A stretch of DNA of 37,429 bases from Lachnoclostridium sp. UBA903 (GTDB taxonomy: Bacteria > Bacillota > Clostridia > Lachnospirales > Lachnospiraceae): contig DBEP01000057.1 of assembly GCA_002294045.1 (NCBI GenBank), positions 13,947-51,375 of the forward strand, in the 5' to 3' direction. Made by a program: the position numbers and the translations under genes. The notes under the pieces are model-generated. The model saw only the letters and a program-made list of their open reading frames with translations. It was not told the origin of the DNA and did no database searches. Position 1 is the stretch's first letter; each line of letters begins with the position of its first letter. Positions 22,546-30,892 of the stretch are shown here, in pieces.

Positions 22546-24304
22546 TATTCTGTGAAGCTGAAATATCAGGAACCGTAATAATGACGGTTGTCCCTTGACT
22601 TTCAGCGCTTTGTATAACCAGTTGGTAGTTTCCGTTATATAAGTAATTCAGACGCTGCTTAATATTATCAATACCGATATGAGGTTTTTTGTCTTTGTAG
22701 ATACTGTAAGAACTGTTTAACAGCTCATTAATCCGGGCCTGGGACATTCCTTGGCCGTTATCGCTGACTTCAATTATAATTTCATTTTCCATGGAATAAA
22801 TAAGAATACCTACACTCCCGTCCGCTATGGAACGTTCGTCCGGGAAACCATGGAAAAAAGCGTTTTCAACCAGTGGCTGCAATATATTTTTTGGTATTAA
22901 TTTATTTTCCAGGGCCTCATCTATATTAAAACATACTGAAATATGGTTTTTATAACGGTAAGACGCTATAAGACAGTATTGCATCATGGTATCGACTTCA
23001 TTTTTAATGGATTCAAATACATTCAGCTTGGCATTTAACCTTTCCCTGAGAATCCTGATTAATGCCGAATTGATTTCAACAACAGCTTCCATATTGCCTT
23101 CCTGTGCCATAATATTGATGATATTCATAGTATTATAAATAAAATGAGGATCAATTTGTGTGGCAAGCAATTTATAACTTATTACAGAATTCTCGTGCTC
23201 TTTCTTTTTTATTTTATCAATTTGTCTGTTAATTTCTTTTATCATTTTATGAAATGAATTATTTACGACTTCAATCTCATCCTCCGTATGAATATCCGTA
23301 TGAATATCTTTTCCCACAGTATATCCTGACATGGCATCGGATAACTTTTTTAGCGGAGCCAGCTGCCTTTGAATCAACGGTGCAAGAAATAACATGTAAA
23401 GTATGGGCGATAACAAATATAATAGCATGATTACGCCCACGATAAAGGCAGGCGTGGAAAGCAGCTGTGAATAAGGCGTATAGGCTATGAGCGTACAGTT
23501 AGTGGAAGGAATGGACTGATAGAAAAAAATTCCCCTTTCTCCGTGGAGCTTACCTGTGGTTGTCTTTGATTTGTTTAATTTCTCCGGAAAGTTTTTATAT
23601 AAATCTTTTTGCGCAGTCAGATATAAAAAGCTGTTATAACGGTTTATAATCGAGAAAGACGTAAAGGTCGTATCCGATAGTTCACTGCAATGCTTCATCA
23701 TTGTTGTGGCATTATAGAACACGGTAGCGGTCAGGGGGTGGTCGGCTATATTTAAATTCTTGGAATAGGCAAAGCACTCATAGGTCAGATATGCAGAACG
23801 GAACTGATTGCGGATAATCGGTGAAAAATAGGAGCTGTAGTTATAATTCAGAAGTTCCATATAGCTGGGATAGGAATGGAGATATTCCTGCTTGTTTAAA
23901 TAAGAATGGGATAAGGATGAAAAAAAGCCTCCGTTCCGGTCCTCCAGACAGAACGAAAGGGTGTTGCTATTGATGGATACAATTTTATTAAGGCAGAGGT
24001 TTACTTTTTCTTTATTGGAAATGCTTGGGTCAGAGTAATAGGAAGATAAGTACAGGTCCAAATTAAGATCCAGATTTAAACTGTTCAGGCTTTCGGCCAT
24101 GGAATCCTGCAGTATACGGAACTCGTCCGTCATCACGGAGAGATTATAGGCCGCCTTATCAACGGCGATTCTGTATAAAGATGGAGAAAGTATTAACAGC
24201 AGGGTAACTAAAATAAAAAAGTATATGGAAATATAGATAATGGACATTTTTTTGGATATTCTTCTCGCTATCTTCGATTTGACAAAAAAAATCTGTTTTT
24301 TCAT
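22541..24304 (-). CDS. YesM-like sensor histidine kinase
   Basis: 587 residues from ATG 24304, which follows GGAG by seven bases; an in-frame ATG at 24376 lacks this. Transmembrane helices lie at about 20-43 and 285-310, with a large extracellular sensor between them. A HAMP-like stretch follows, then DPHFIYN with His387. The ATPase domain has QPLVENAFFHGF and DNGQGM (515-520), and later GIDNIKQRL. It lies downstream of the response regulator at 24391-25923 on the same strand, and this pair is divergent from a CUT2 transporter. The sensed sugar is unknown. Confidence 0.93.
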   Translation of the reverse strand: MKKQIFFVKSKIARRISKKMSIIYISIYFFILVTLLLILSPSLYRIAVDKAAYNLSVMTDEFRILQDSMAESLNSLNLDLNLDLYLSSYYSDPSISNKEKVNLCLNKIVSINSNTLSFCLEDRNGGFFSSLSHSYLNKQEYLHSYPSYMELLNYNYSSYFSPIIRNQFRSAYLTYECFAYSKNLNIADHPLTATVFYNATTMMKHCSELSDTTFTSFSIINRYNSFLYLTAQKDLYKNFPEKLNKSKTTTGKLHGERGIFFYQSIPSTNCTLIAYTPYSQLLSTPAFIVGVIMLLYLLSPILYMLFLAPLIQRQLAPLKKLSDAMSGYTVGKDIHTDIHTEDEIEVVNNSFHKMIKEINRQIDKIKKKEHENSVISYKLLATQIDPHFIYNTMNIINIMAQEGNMEAVVEINSALIRILRERLNAKLNVFESIKNEVDTMMQYCLIASYRYKNHISVCFNIDEALENKLIPKNILQPLVENAFFHGFPDERSIADGSVGILIYSMENEIIIEVSDNGQGMSQARINELLNSSYSIYKDKKPHIGIDNIKQRLNYLYNGNYQLVIQSAESQGTTVIITVPDISASQNS

Positions 24305-24390
24305 AATAAGCTCCATGGTATAAAAAATCTGACCGTATATCTGCCTCAATGAGAACAAAATACAAAGTATTTTCACACATACTTTTCTTT

Positions 24391-25923
24391 TCAGTAATTC
24401 ATCTTACGATAATCGATAGGCTTTTTACCGGTTTTCTGATAAAATATCTGGCTGAAGTACTGAGATGACTTGTAACCGCATTTGTCTGATATTTCATATA
24501 TTTTCATGGTTGTATTACTTAAAAAGTAAATGGCATTCTTAATTCTTAAATCTGTTAGATATTCGTTAATAGTCTTACCCGTATCCTGTTTGAATAAAAC
24601 GCCCAGCCTCCCCGGGCTTAAAGCTGCCTGTGAAGATATATCTTCCGCTGATAAAGCACAGTTGGAATAATTCTGCTGCATGTAATGAATGGCAGCTTCC
24701 ACGGATGGGTTTAATTTACGGACCTGATTATCATACAAGCCTTTGATGCATTGTTCATAGTTGTTAAATATCCATTTCAGCAAATATTCTAAGGAAGGGA
24801 AGAAATTCTGGTCATCAAAATGCAGAATATTATTGCTGACGATTTCCAGATGAGTGCAGAAATTCTGAAAAAACTGCATAATAGCCTGATAATTTTTATA
24901 CTGATAGCAGGTGGTAAGATATTCTTTCATTTTCAGAACGTCTTCTTCCAGATGCTCTTTTTCCAGTGATAATTTCTTAAATGAGAAATCATTTACAAGA
25001 GTATCATGGGATGCGGATTCAACTTCCTGAAAAGTCAGGGCGGGCGTTATAGGAAACGAGGCATAAAAGCTTAACTGATTCTGATTTTTATGGTAAAACT
25101 GAAGCAATTCAATTGGGGTTAACAGGGAATTGGAATAAAAAAGCATGCAGGTATGTGCGGACCTTCGGTTTAAATTGAGCAGGATTTTTTTACAGAGTGA
25201 CTTGGCTGTAAAAATCTGGCTGTTACGGTCGCTTTCTATAGGAATCCCTAAAATGCAAAAGTGTTTATAAGGAAACAAAATGGGAGCCCCCGAAAATTCT
25301 TTCATGGACTGCAGGGAAGAATGGATAAATTGTGAGGACTCCTTGTAATGATTTAACATGCTTTGAATATGCCGGTAGAAGCCTGCCATTTCAGTTATGA
25401 TAAAGAATTGGTACCGGTTTTTTATAAATCTGGCAAGCAGAGGGTAGGCGGCCATAAGTTCTTCTTCCGGGCCTTTGGGATTATCGTCAAAAAAATCAGT
25501 GAATTCCCGGCTTAAAACGGTGGTAAGTATCTGGCTCTGTGAAATGCATTCCTGATAAAGCAAGGATAATTTGGCCGTAAAAGAAGCAGCGGTAACTTCC
25601 GTTTTTAAAATATAATCGGTAACTCCCTTTTCAATTGCCTTTTTTGCATATTCGAATTCGTCATAGGAAGAAATGATTAAGATTTTTGTCTGGGGGTATT
25701 TATTTCGTACGTATTCAATTAATTCCAGGCCGTTCATAACAGGCATTATAATATCGGTTATTAAAACCTGGGGACGATACTTATTTATATAATACAAAGC
25801 TTTTTTACCGTTTGGGGCAGTTGCAATAACCTGAAATCCCAAGTTGTTCCAATTTACCAGCTTTTGCAAATTCTTCAGCATAAGATGGTCGTCATCTGCA
25901 ATTAAGATAGAAAGCTTTGTCAT
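24391..25923 (-). CDS. YesN-like response regulator with AraC output domain
   Basis: 510 residues. The receiver domain has Asp10-12, phosphoacceptor Asp57 in VLITDIIMP and Lys107 in DYILKTEV, where Thr replaces the usual Pro after Lys. The centre is about 280 residues without a recognised domain. The C-terminal AraC DNA-binding domain includes DISSQAALSPGRLGVLFKQD and ISDKCGYKSSQYFSQIFYQK. The ATG follows GGGAGGT by five bases. It precedes its kinase by 86 bases and faces the CUT2 operon, its probable target. Confidence 0.93.
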   Translation of the reverse strand: MTKLSILIADDDHLMLKNLQKLVNWNNLGFQVIATAPNGKKALYYINKYRPQVLITDIIMPVMNGLELIEYVRNKYPQTKILIISSYDEFEYAKKAIEKGVTDYILKTEVTAASFTAKLSLLYQECISQSQILTTVLSREFTDFFDDNPKGPEEELMAAYPLLARFIKNRYQFFIITEMAGFYRHIQSMLNHYKESSQFIHSSLQSMKEFSGAPILFPYKHFCILGIPIESDRNSQIFTAKSLCKKILLNLNRRSAHTCMLFYSNSLLTPIELLQFYHKNQNQLSFYASFPITPALTFQEVESASHDTLVNDFSFKKLSLEKEHLEEDVLKMKEYLTTCYQYKNYQAIMQFFQNFCTHLEIVSNNILHFDDQNFFPSLEYLLKWIFNNYEQCIKGLYDNQVRKLNPSVEAAIHYMQQNYSNCALSAEDISSQAALSPGRLGVLFKQDTGKTINEYLTDLRIKNAIYFLSNTTMKIYEISDKCGYKSSQYFSQIFYQKTGKKPIDYRKMNY

Positions 25924-25962
25924 AGATACCTCCCGTATTGACTGATATAGTATAGTAAGTTT

Positions 25963-25990
25963 ATTTTAGCATAGAAGCAGGAAAAATCAA
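25963..25990 (-). promoter_or_regulatory. promoter of the second YesN/YesM-like pair
   Basis: On the minus strand TTGATT (25990-25985), 16 bases, then TAAAAT (25968-25963), with TGC directly before the -10 making an extended element. It lies about 40 bases upstream of the regulator start codon. Confidence 0.5.
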
Positions 25991-26025
25991 TACGATAGAG
26001 CTATTATAAACAAAACAGTTAAAAA

Positions 26026-26076
26026 CATAACAAAATATTTGGATTGTTATGTTTCAAAATCCTCTTAGGATTGTTA
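26026..26076. promoter_or_regulatory. inverted and direct repeats, candidate operator
   Basis: CATAACA (26026-26032) and TGTTATG (26045-26051) form a perfect 7-base inverted repeat. GGATTGTTA also repeats at 26041-26049 and 26068-26076, 27 bases apart. The second unit overlaps the CUT2 promoter. Control by the adjacent YesN-like regulator is inferred. Confidence 0.4.
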
Positions 26077-26080
26077 GAAT
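26072..26080 (+). promoter_or_regulatory. extended -10 of the CUT2 transporter operon
   Basis: TG, one base, TAGAAT (26075-26080), with only a weak -35 (TTTCAA at 26052-26057). A poor -35 would suit an activator-dependent promoter. Confidence 0.4.
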
Positions 26081-26150
26081 ACATTTGTCAAAGCAAATGA
26101 AAGTATGTGCACAGTGCTTTGGGATTATATTTCAGAAAGGAATAAACATA

Positions 26151-27650
26151 ATGGGTCAGCAAAAAGTTTTGTTTGAGGCAAAAGACGTGTATAAAAGCTT
26201 TGGCATTACAAAAGCCCTGAAAGGAGTAAAGCTGGAACTCAAAAGCGGTGAAATTCTTGGCCTTATTGGTGAAAATGGGTCTGGAAAATCTACGTTAACT
26301 TCTATTATTGCGGGAATTCAGGCGGCTGACAGCGGCAGCATGTTTTTAGAAGGAAAGGGGTATCTTCCTCAAAACAGTATAGAAGCAGGTCAATCCGGTA
26401 TATGCATGATTCTGCAGGAAAAGAGTACCTTTGATCATCTGTCTGTGGCAAACAATATATTTATCGGCTCTGAAAAGCGTTTTATGAAAGCAGGCATATT
26501 AGATGGCGGCATGATGAAAAGAGAGGCAAAAAATGCCCTCCGGATAACAGGAGCCTCCCATATATCCCCCTCCGCAATGATTGGAAACCTGAGCTTTGAG
26601 GATGGGAAACTGGTGGAACTGGCACGGGCCGTAAGTATAAAGCCTAAGATACTTATCATAGATGAAACTACGACGGCTCTCAGCAGAACCGGAAGAGACA
26701 TCCTGTATCTGATTCTGGAGAAGATGAAAAAGGAAGGAAACAGCGTAATCTTTATCTCCCATGATATCGATGAAATGATGAACAAATGTGACCGTCTGAC
26801 GGTACTGCGGGATGGCAGTTATATAGACACTCTGGAAAAGGAAGATTTTTCATCCCAGGTAATCCGCAGATTGATGGTAGGACGCGAAATATCCGACAAT
26901 TACTACAGGACGGACATGGAGTCCTGTAAGAATCAGGAGGTAGTTCTGCAGGTTAAGGGTGTTACGGCAGGGAAACTTAATAACATAGACTTCTCGCTTC
27001 ACAAAGGAGAAATCCTGGGATTCGGAGGACTTGCAGACTGCGGCCTGCATGATATCGGAAGAATTGCATTCGGACTCCTGCCTCTTAAAACAGGGGAAGT
27101 AAAAGACGCGCAGGGTTCCAGGATAGAAGCCCCGGCCCAGGCTATGGACAGAAAGATAGGTTATATTGCTAAAAACCGGGACCAGGAAGCATTGATGACA
27201 AATACTCCCATACTGGATAATATTTGTATAGCCTCCTATGCCAGACTGTCTAAAAACGGATGTATATTGCCAAGCAGGGAAAATAAATTCGTGGACGATT
27301 GGGCAGGGCAGCTGGAAATAAAGATGCAGAACAGTAAGCAGTATGTAATGGAATTGTCAGGGGGCAATAAACAGAAGGTTGCGTTGGCTAAATGGCTGGG
27401 TTTCGGAGCAGATATCCTTGTTTTGGATTGTCCCACAAGAGGAATTGACATCGGTGTAAAGTCCAACCTGTATAATTTGATGATAAAACTTAAAAAAGAA
27501 GGAAAAAGCATCATTTTGATTTCTGAGGAATTACCCGAAGTAATCGGTATGAGTGACCGGGTCATTATTCTTAAAGACGGAAAGATAAACGGTGAATTCA
27601 GGCGTGAAGACCAGCCTACGGAGGCACTGCTGATTAATTATATGGTATAA
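26151..27650 (+). CDS. CUT2 sugar ABC transporter ATPase (RbsA/MglA type)
   Basis: 499 residues with two fused ATPase domains. Domain 1 has an intact Walker A GENGSGKST (40-48) and Walker B ILIIDE, but a divergent signature LSFEDGK. Domain 2 has a degenerate P-loop (GGLADCGLHDIGR), an intact signature LSGGNKQK near residue 402 and a Walker B ending LVLDCPTRGID, with Cys where the catalytic Glu normally is. Only the composite site made of Walker A of domain 1 and the signature of domain 2 looks functional. ATG 26151 follows AGAAAGGA; a start at 26049 would read through promoter DNA. It is first in a five-gene operon. Confidence 0.93.
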   Translation: MGQQKVLFEAKDVYKSFGITKALKGVKLELKSGEILGLIGENGSGKSTLTSIIAGIQAADSGSMFLEGKGYLPQNSIEAGQSGICMILQEKSTFDHLSVANNIFIGSEKRFMKAGILDGGMMKREAKNALRITGASHISPSAMIGNLSFEDGKLVELARAVSIKPKILIIDETTTALSRTGRDILYLILEKMKKEGNSVIFISHDIDEMMNKCDRLTVLRDGSYIDTLEKEDFSSQVIRRLMVGREISDNYYRTDMESCKNQEVVLQVKGVTAGKLNNIDFSLHKGEILGFGGLADCGLHDIGRIAFGLLPLKTGEVKDAQGSRIEAPAQAMDRKIGYIAKNRDQEALMTNTPILDNICIASYARLSKNGCILPSRENKFVDDWAGQLEIKMQNSKQYVMELSGGNKQKVALAKWLGFGADILVLDCPTRGIDIGVKSNLYNLMIKLKKEGKSIILISEELPEVIGMSDRVIILKDGKINGEFRREDQPTEALLINYMV

Positions 27651-27663
27651 AGGGGAATGCGTT

Positions 27664-28611
27664 ATGGAAAATCAAAGAACTAATAATGTTATAAAAAGGA
27701 TTGATTTCAAAACAATTTTCCCATATCTAGGACTTTTGGGAGTTATTGTTTTCTTCCAGGTATACAGCGGAGGAAGAGTACTGAGTGTAACAAATTTTAA
27801 GGCAATTATAAGCGAATGCTTTTTCATTATCATCGGTGTTACAGGTTACATATTTATTATGGCACAGGGAAATCTGGATTTTTCTATCGGTTCGGTTATG
27901 GGGCTTTGCTGTGCGACTGCCGCAGTAGGTGCAGGTATTCATCCGCTGCTTTCCGTACCATTTGCAATTATCCCCGGTATTATGGCAGGCTACCTTAACG
28001 GCTTTGTACATGTAAAGCTGAAAATAGGCTCTCTGATAGGTACTATGTCCGTGCAATATATTATAAACGGAATTCTGGTACTGGCCCTGGCGGGAGGAAG
28101 CCTGACGGCACCCATTGGTATGCTGAAATGGAATACCATGACTGTTAAATTTATTGTAATTATAATCGTTTTATCGGCTGGGTTTTATGTATTCCGGTAT
28201 ACGGCATATGGCAAAAGATGCAGGGCTATCGGTTCTTGCATGGAAGCGGCAAAGCAATCCGGTGTAAAGGTCGGCAAACTAAAAATAACAGCTTTCATGA
28301 CCGCAGGTGCCTTATCCGGTCTGCTCGGATTTTTCAGCCTGATCCGAACGGGAACTTCAACGGTATTAACCGGCAGCGAGCTTTTTATGAACGTATTATG
28401 TGCGGCATTGCTTGGGGGCATACCTCTTTCGGGAGGCTCCGGAACAAAGTTCAGTTCTGCTGTCATAGGAAGCCTGACTATGGCATTTCTGACCAACGGA
28501 ATGGTTTTGATGGGTCTTAGTACCTATGATAAGCAATTGATAAAAGGTATAGTTTTCCTGATTACCATTGCCATTTCCTTTGACAGAAAGAATCTGGTAG
28601 TTATTAAGTAA
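27664..28611 (+). CDS. CUT2 sugar ABC transporter permease 1 (RbsC type)
   Basis: 315 residues, about eight to ten membrane helices. RbsC-family features include MAQGNLDFSIGSVMGLCCA and GNLDFS near residue 70, the cytoplasmic RYTAYGKRCRAIGSCMEAAK loop, and LLGGIPLSGGSGT. It starts 13 bases after the ATPase gene with AGGGGAA. A second, different permease is encoded after the binding protein, so the channel is probably a heterodimer. Confidence 0.92.
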   Translation: MENQRTNNVIKRIDFKTIFPYLGLLGVIVFFQVYSGGRVLSVTNFKAIISECFFIIIGVTGYIFIMAQGNLDFSIGSVMGLCCATAAVGAGIHPLLSVPFAIIPGIMAGYLNGFVHVKLKIGSLIGTMSVQYIINGILVLALAGGSLTAPIGMLKWNTMTVKFIVIIIVLSAGFYVFRYTAYGKRCRAIGSCMEAAKQSGVKVGKLKITAFMTAGALSGLLGFFSLIRTGTSTVLTGSELFMNVLCAALLGGIPLSGGSGTKFSSAVIGSLTMAFLTNGMVLMGLSTYDKQLIKGIVFLITIAISFDRKNLVVIK

Positions 28612-28664
28612 AATACGTTATGAAAAAAGCACTGTCTATTTTAAACACTTAAGGAGGAAAAAAT

Positions 28665-29843
28665 ATGAAGAAAAAGCTTTTAGCACTTATTTTAGTAACC
28701 GTTTTAATGGCAATGGGAACAGCAGGCTGCAGCCGGAGGGGAACGGATACGGCGGATAAAACCGGGACAGCTGACAATACCGGTACCGGCAGTAATTCGG
28801 AAGATACCGCAGGAACAAAGCCTTTTAAAATTGCGGTTGGCCTAAGCGACAGCGGTGCAACCATGTTCAGCTTAATGAGCAATAACCTGAAAGCATTTGC
28901 CAAAGCGGCAGGGGGAGAAGTTGTTTTTGAAGGCGGTGTAGCGGCATCGGCAGACGCTACCATAGCTTTTGTGGAAAACCAGATTGCGGCCGGTGTTAAC
29001 GGGATTCTCATCGGACCGCCGGCAGACTCCGTACTGCCTACAATAACTGCACTTTGTGAAGAAGCAGGAGTTTATTGGGGAATCTGTTTTCGTAATATTC
29101 TGGATGAAGAAGTTAAAAGTCTGGTGGAATCTTCCGAGTATTATGTAGGTAAAAGTTTTGAGGATGAAGAGACAACAGGCTATCAGGTCATGGCAAACCT
29201 GAATGAGCTGGGAGTGAAAAAAGTTGCTATCATATCAATGGCAAAAGGCAATACCACCACAGATCTGCGTGAAGCCGGAGCAAACCAGGCGTGTAAAGAT
29301 TTGGGTATGGAAATCGTGGCGGAATCAAGGGATATTGCCCAGGCATCCGATGCCACCGGGGCTGCGGAAAGCTTCCTTACGGCCTACAGTGACCTGGATG
29401 CGGTTTTTATCGTCGGAGCAACTGGAGCAGGTGTCCATGAAGCAGTTGCAAAAGCGATTGAGGATGCGGGCCGTAAGGATAGTGTTAAAATGGCTACCAT
29501 TGATTTCCCGGATTCCATGAGCGAATTATTTGAAAAAGATATCCTGGTAACTTGTTCCGGTCTTCCAAGCTGGGGATATGACCCGTTTATGGGTTTTGTA
29601 CTTTTAGCAAATACCTGTATGGGCAGCCCTATTTCAGATGAAAAAGTCACACTGACCTGTTCCATGTTTGATATTAATAATAAAGAAACAGCGGACAAAT
29701 GGCTTGAGAAATTTGGAGATGCTTCCACTTTATATTATACGGAGGAAGAGATGAAGCAGCTGATCAAGGCAAATAATCCCGAGCTTACGCCAGAAAGCCT
29801 GCAGCTTAAAATGATAGAATTTTCCAGAAACGTGGTTAACTAA
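28665..29843 (+). CDS. CUT2 sugar-binding lipoprotein (ribose-type)
   Basis: 392 residues. The signal peptide ends in lipobox TAGC with Cys22, then a Thr/Gly/Asp linker. The fold is of the peripla_BP_4 type: KIAVGLSDSGATMFSLMSNN, FVENQIAAGVNGILIGPPAD and VKKVAIISMAKGNTTTDLRE. AAGGAGG precedes the ATG. It lies between the two permease genes. The ligand is a sugar or related small molecule, not identifiable here. Confidence 0.92.
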   Translation: MKKKLLALILVTVLMAMGTAGCSRRGTDTADKTGTADNTGTGSNSEDTAGTKPFKIAVGLSDSGATMFSLMSNNLKAFAKAAGGEVVFEGGVAASADATIAFVENQIAAGVNGILIGPPADSVLPTITALCEEAGVYWGICFRNILDEEVKSLVESSEYYVGKSFEDEETTGYQVMANLNELGVKKVAIISMAKGNTTTDLREAGANQACKDLGMEIVAESRDIAQASDATGAAESFLTAYSDLDAVFIVGATGAGVHEAVAKAIEDAGRKDSVKMATIDFPDSMSELFEKDILVTCSGLPSWGYDPFMGFVLLANTCMGSPISDEKVTLTCSMFDINNKETADKWLEKFGDASTLYYTEEEMKQLIKANNPELTPESLQLKMIEFSRNVVN

Positions 29844-29863
29844 AAGCAGAAAGAGGAATCTAG

Positions 29864-30811
29864 ATGGGTAAGAACATGATAAATGTAATGAAACTGTCGC
29901 TGTTACCAGCCGGAATGTTTCTGATTTTTACACTTATTGCTCCGGGTTTCGGCTTGCACAGCATTCCTGTAATAATAAGCCAGAGCATTATACAGGTGGT
30001 AATTGGTTTTGGCCTCAGTTTGTTGATGAATGCAGAACTGATGGACTTTAGCATGGGGGCAAGAACCGTATTTGCGGCAATTTTTGGAGGTATCTTATCA
30101 CAAAGCATGGGGATGGCCGGATTACTTCTCGGGTGTCTGATAGGTGCTATGTTTGGTGCGCTGCTCATGGCAGTCCTGTATCGGTATCTGAGAATACCGG
30201 TAATGGTCGTATCCCTGGGAATTGTCATGATATATGAGGTATTGGGTGCAAAACTAACAGGCAGCAGCGGTTATTTGAGAATCGGCAGCGAAATATATAA
30301 AATTGGATCTTATCCGAATAATATTGTTATTCTTATACTGGCCGGTGTATTATGCTATATCCTCTATTATAAAATGCGGATTGGATGCCATATTACGGCA
30401 GTGGGTAATGATGAAAAGATGTGCAGGAATGTAGGAATACATGCAGACAAGGTGAAATTTACCGCAATTATGCTGACCGGAGTTTACTGTGCAATTGCAG
30501 CGGTTTTAACCATATGCTATTCGGGAGCCATAACTGCAAGTACGGGTATGGGCACCATGGGAGTAATTTTTAAACCTATTATGTGTGTCATTATCGGACG
30601 GCAAATGAGAAAAACCCTGGACAATATGCCCCTGCTTATCTTTGTCGGCGGTCTGTGCATATCCATTATTTTCAATGGCTTTATTGCCATAGGGCTGCCG
30701 GATGCCCTTCAGGATATTGTACTGGGAATATTCCTGATCCTTGTCATGGGTTATTCTTCTAATTCAGATAAAATTGCAAACTTTTACAGAAGATATATAA
30801 CAGCAAAATAA
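29864..30811 (+). CDS. CUT2 sugar ABC transporter permease 2 (RbsC-like)
   Basis: 315 residues and about nine hydrophobic segments. It is clearly related to but distinct from the first permease: MNAELMDFSMGARTVFAAIF replaces GNLDFSIGS. The coupling loop reads MRIGCHITAVGNDEKMCRNV, but the LGG(I/T)(P/S)xxGG motif is changed to FKPIMCVIIGRQMRKTL. Such divergence between two permeases is seen in heterodimeric CUT2 systems such as Lsr or YtfT/YjfF. Confidence 0.88.
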   Translation: MGKNMINVMKLSLLPAGMFLIFTLIAPGFGLHSIPVIISQSIIQVVIGFGLSLLMNAELMDFSMGARTVFAAIFGGILSQSMGMAGLLLGCLIGAMFGALLMAVLYRYLRIPVMVVSLGIVMIYEVLGAKLTGSSGYLRIGSEIYKIGSYPNNIVILILAGVLCYILYYKMRIGCHITAVGNDEKMCRNVGIHADKVKFTAIMLTGVYCAIAAVLTICYSGAITASTGMGTMGVIFKPIMCVIIGRQMRKTLDNMPLLIFVGGLCISIIFNGFIAIGLPDALQDIVLGIFLILVMGYSSNSDKIANFYRRYITAK

Positions 30812-30820
30812 TATCCGGCT

Positions 30821-30854
30821 ATAGTGGGCGATAGATAATAATATCGCCTGCTAT
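30821..30854 (+). other. intercistronic hairpin before the glycosidase gene
   Basis: ATAG-TG-GGCGATA pairs with TATCGCC-TG-CTAT, a 13-bp stem with two mismatches and an 8-base loop. It is followed by TTGTATTATATTATAC rather than a T run, so partial termination or message processing between transporter and glycosidase is more likely than a full stop. Confidence 0.5.
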
Positions 30855-30892
30855 TTGTATTATATTATACATAAGCAATTTAGGAGGTTTTT

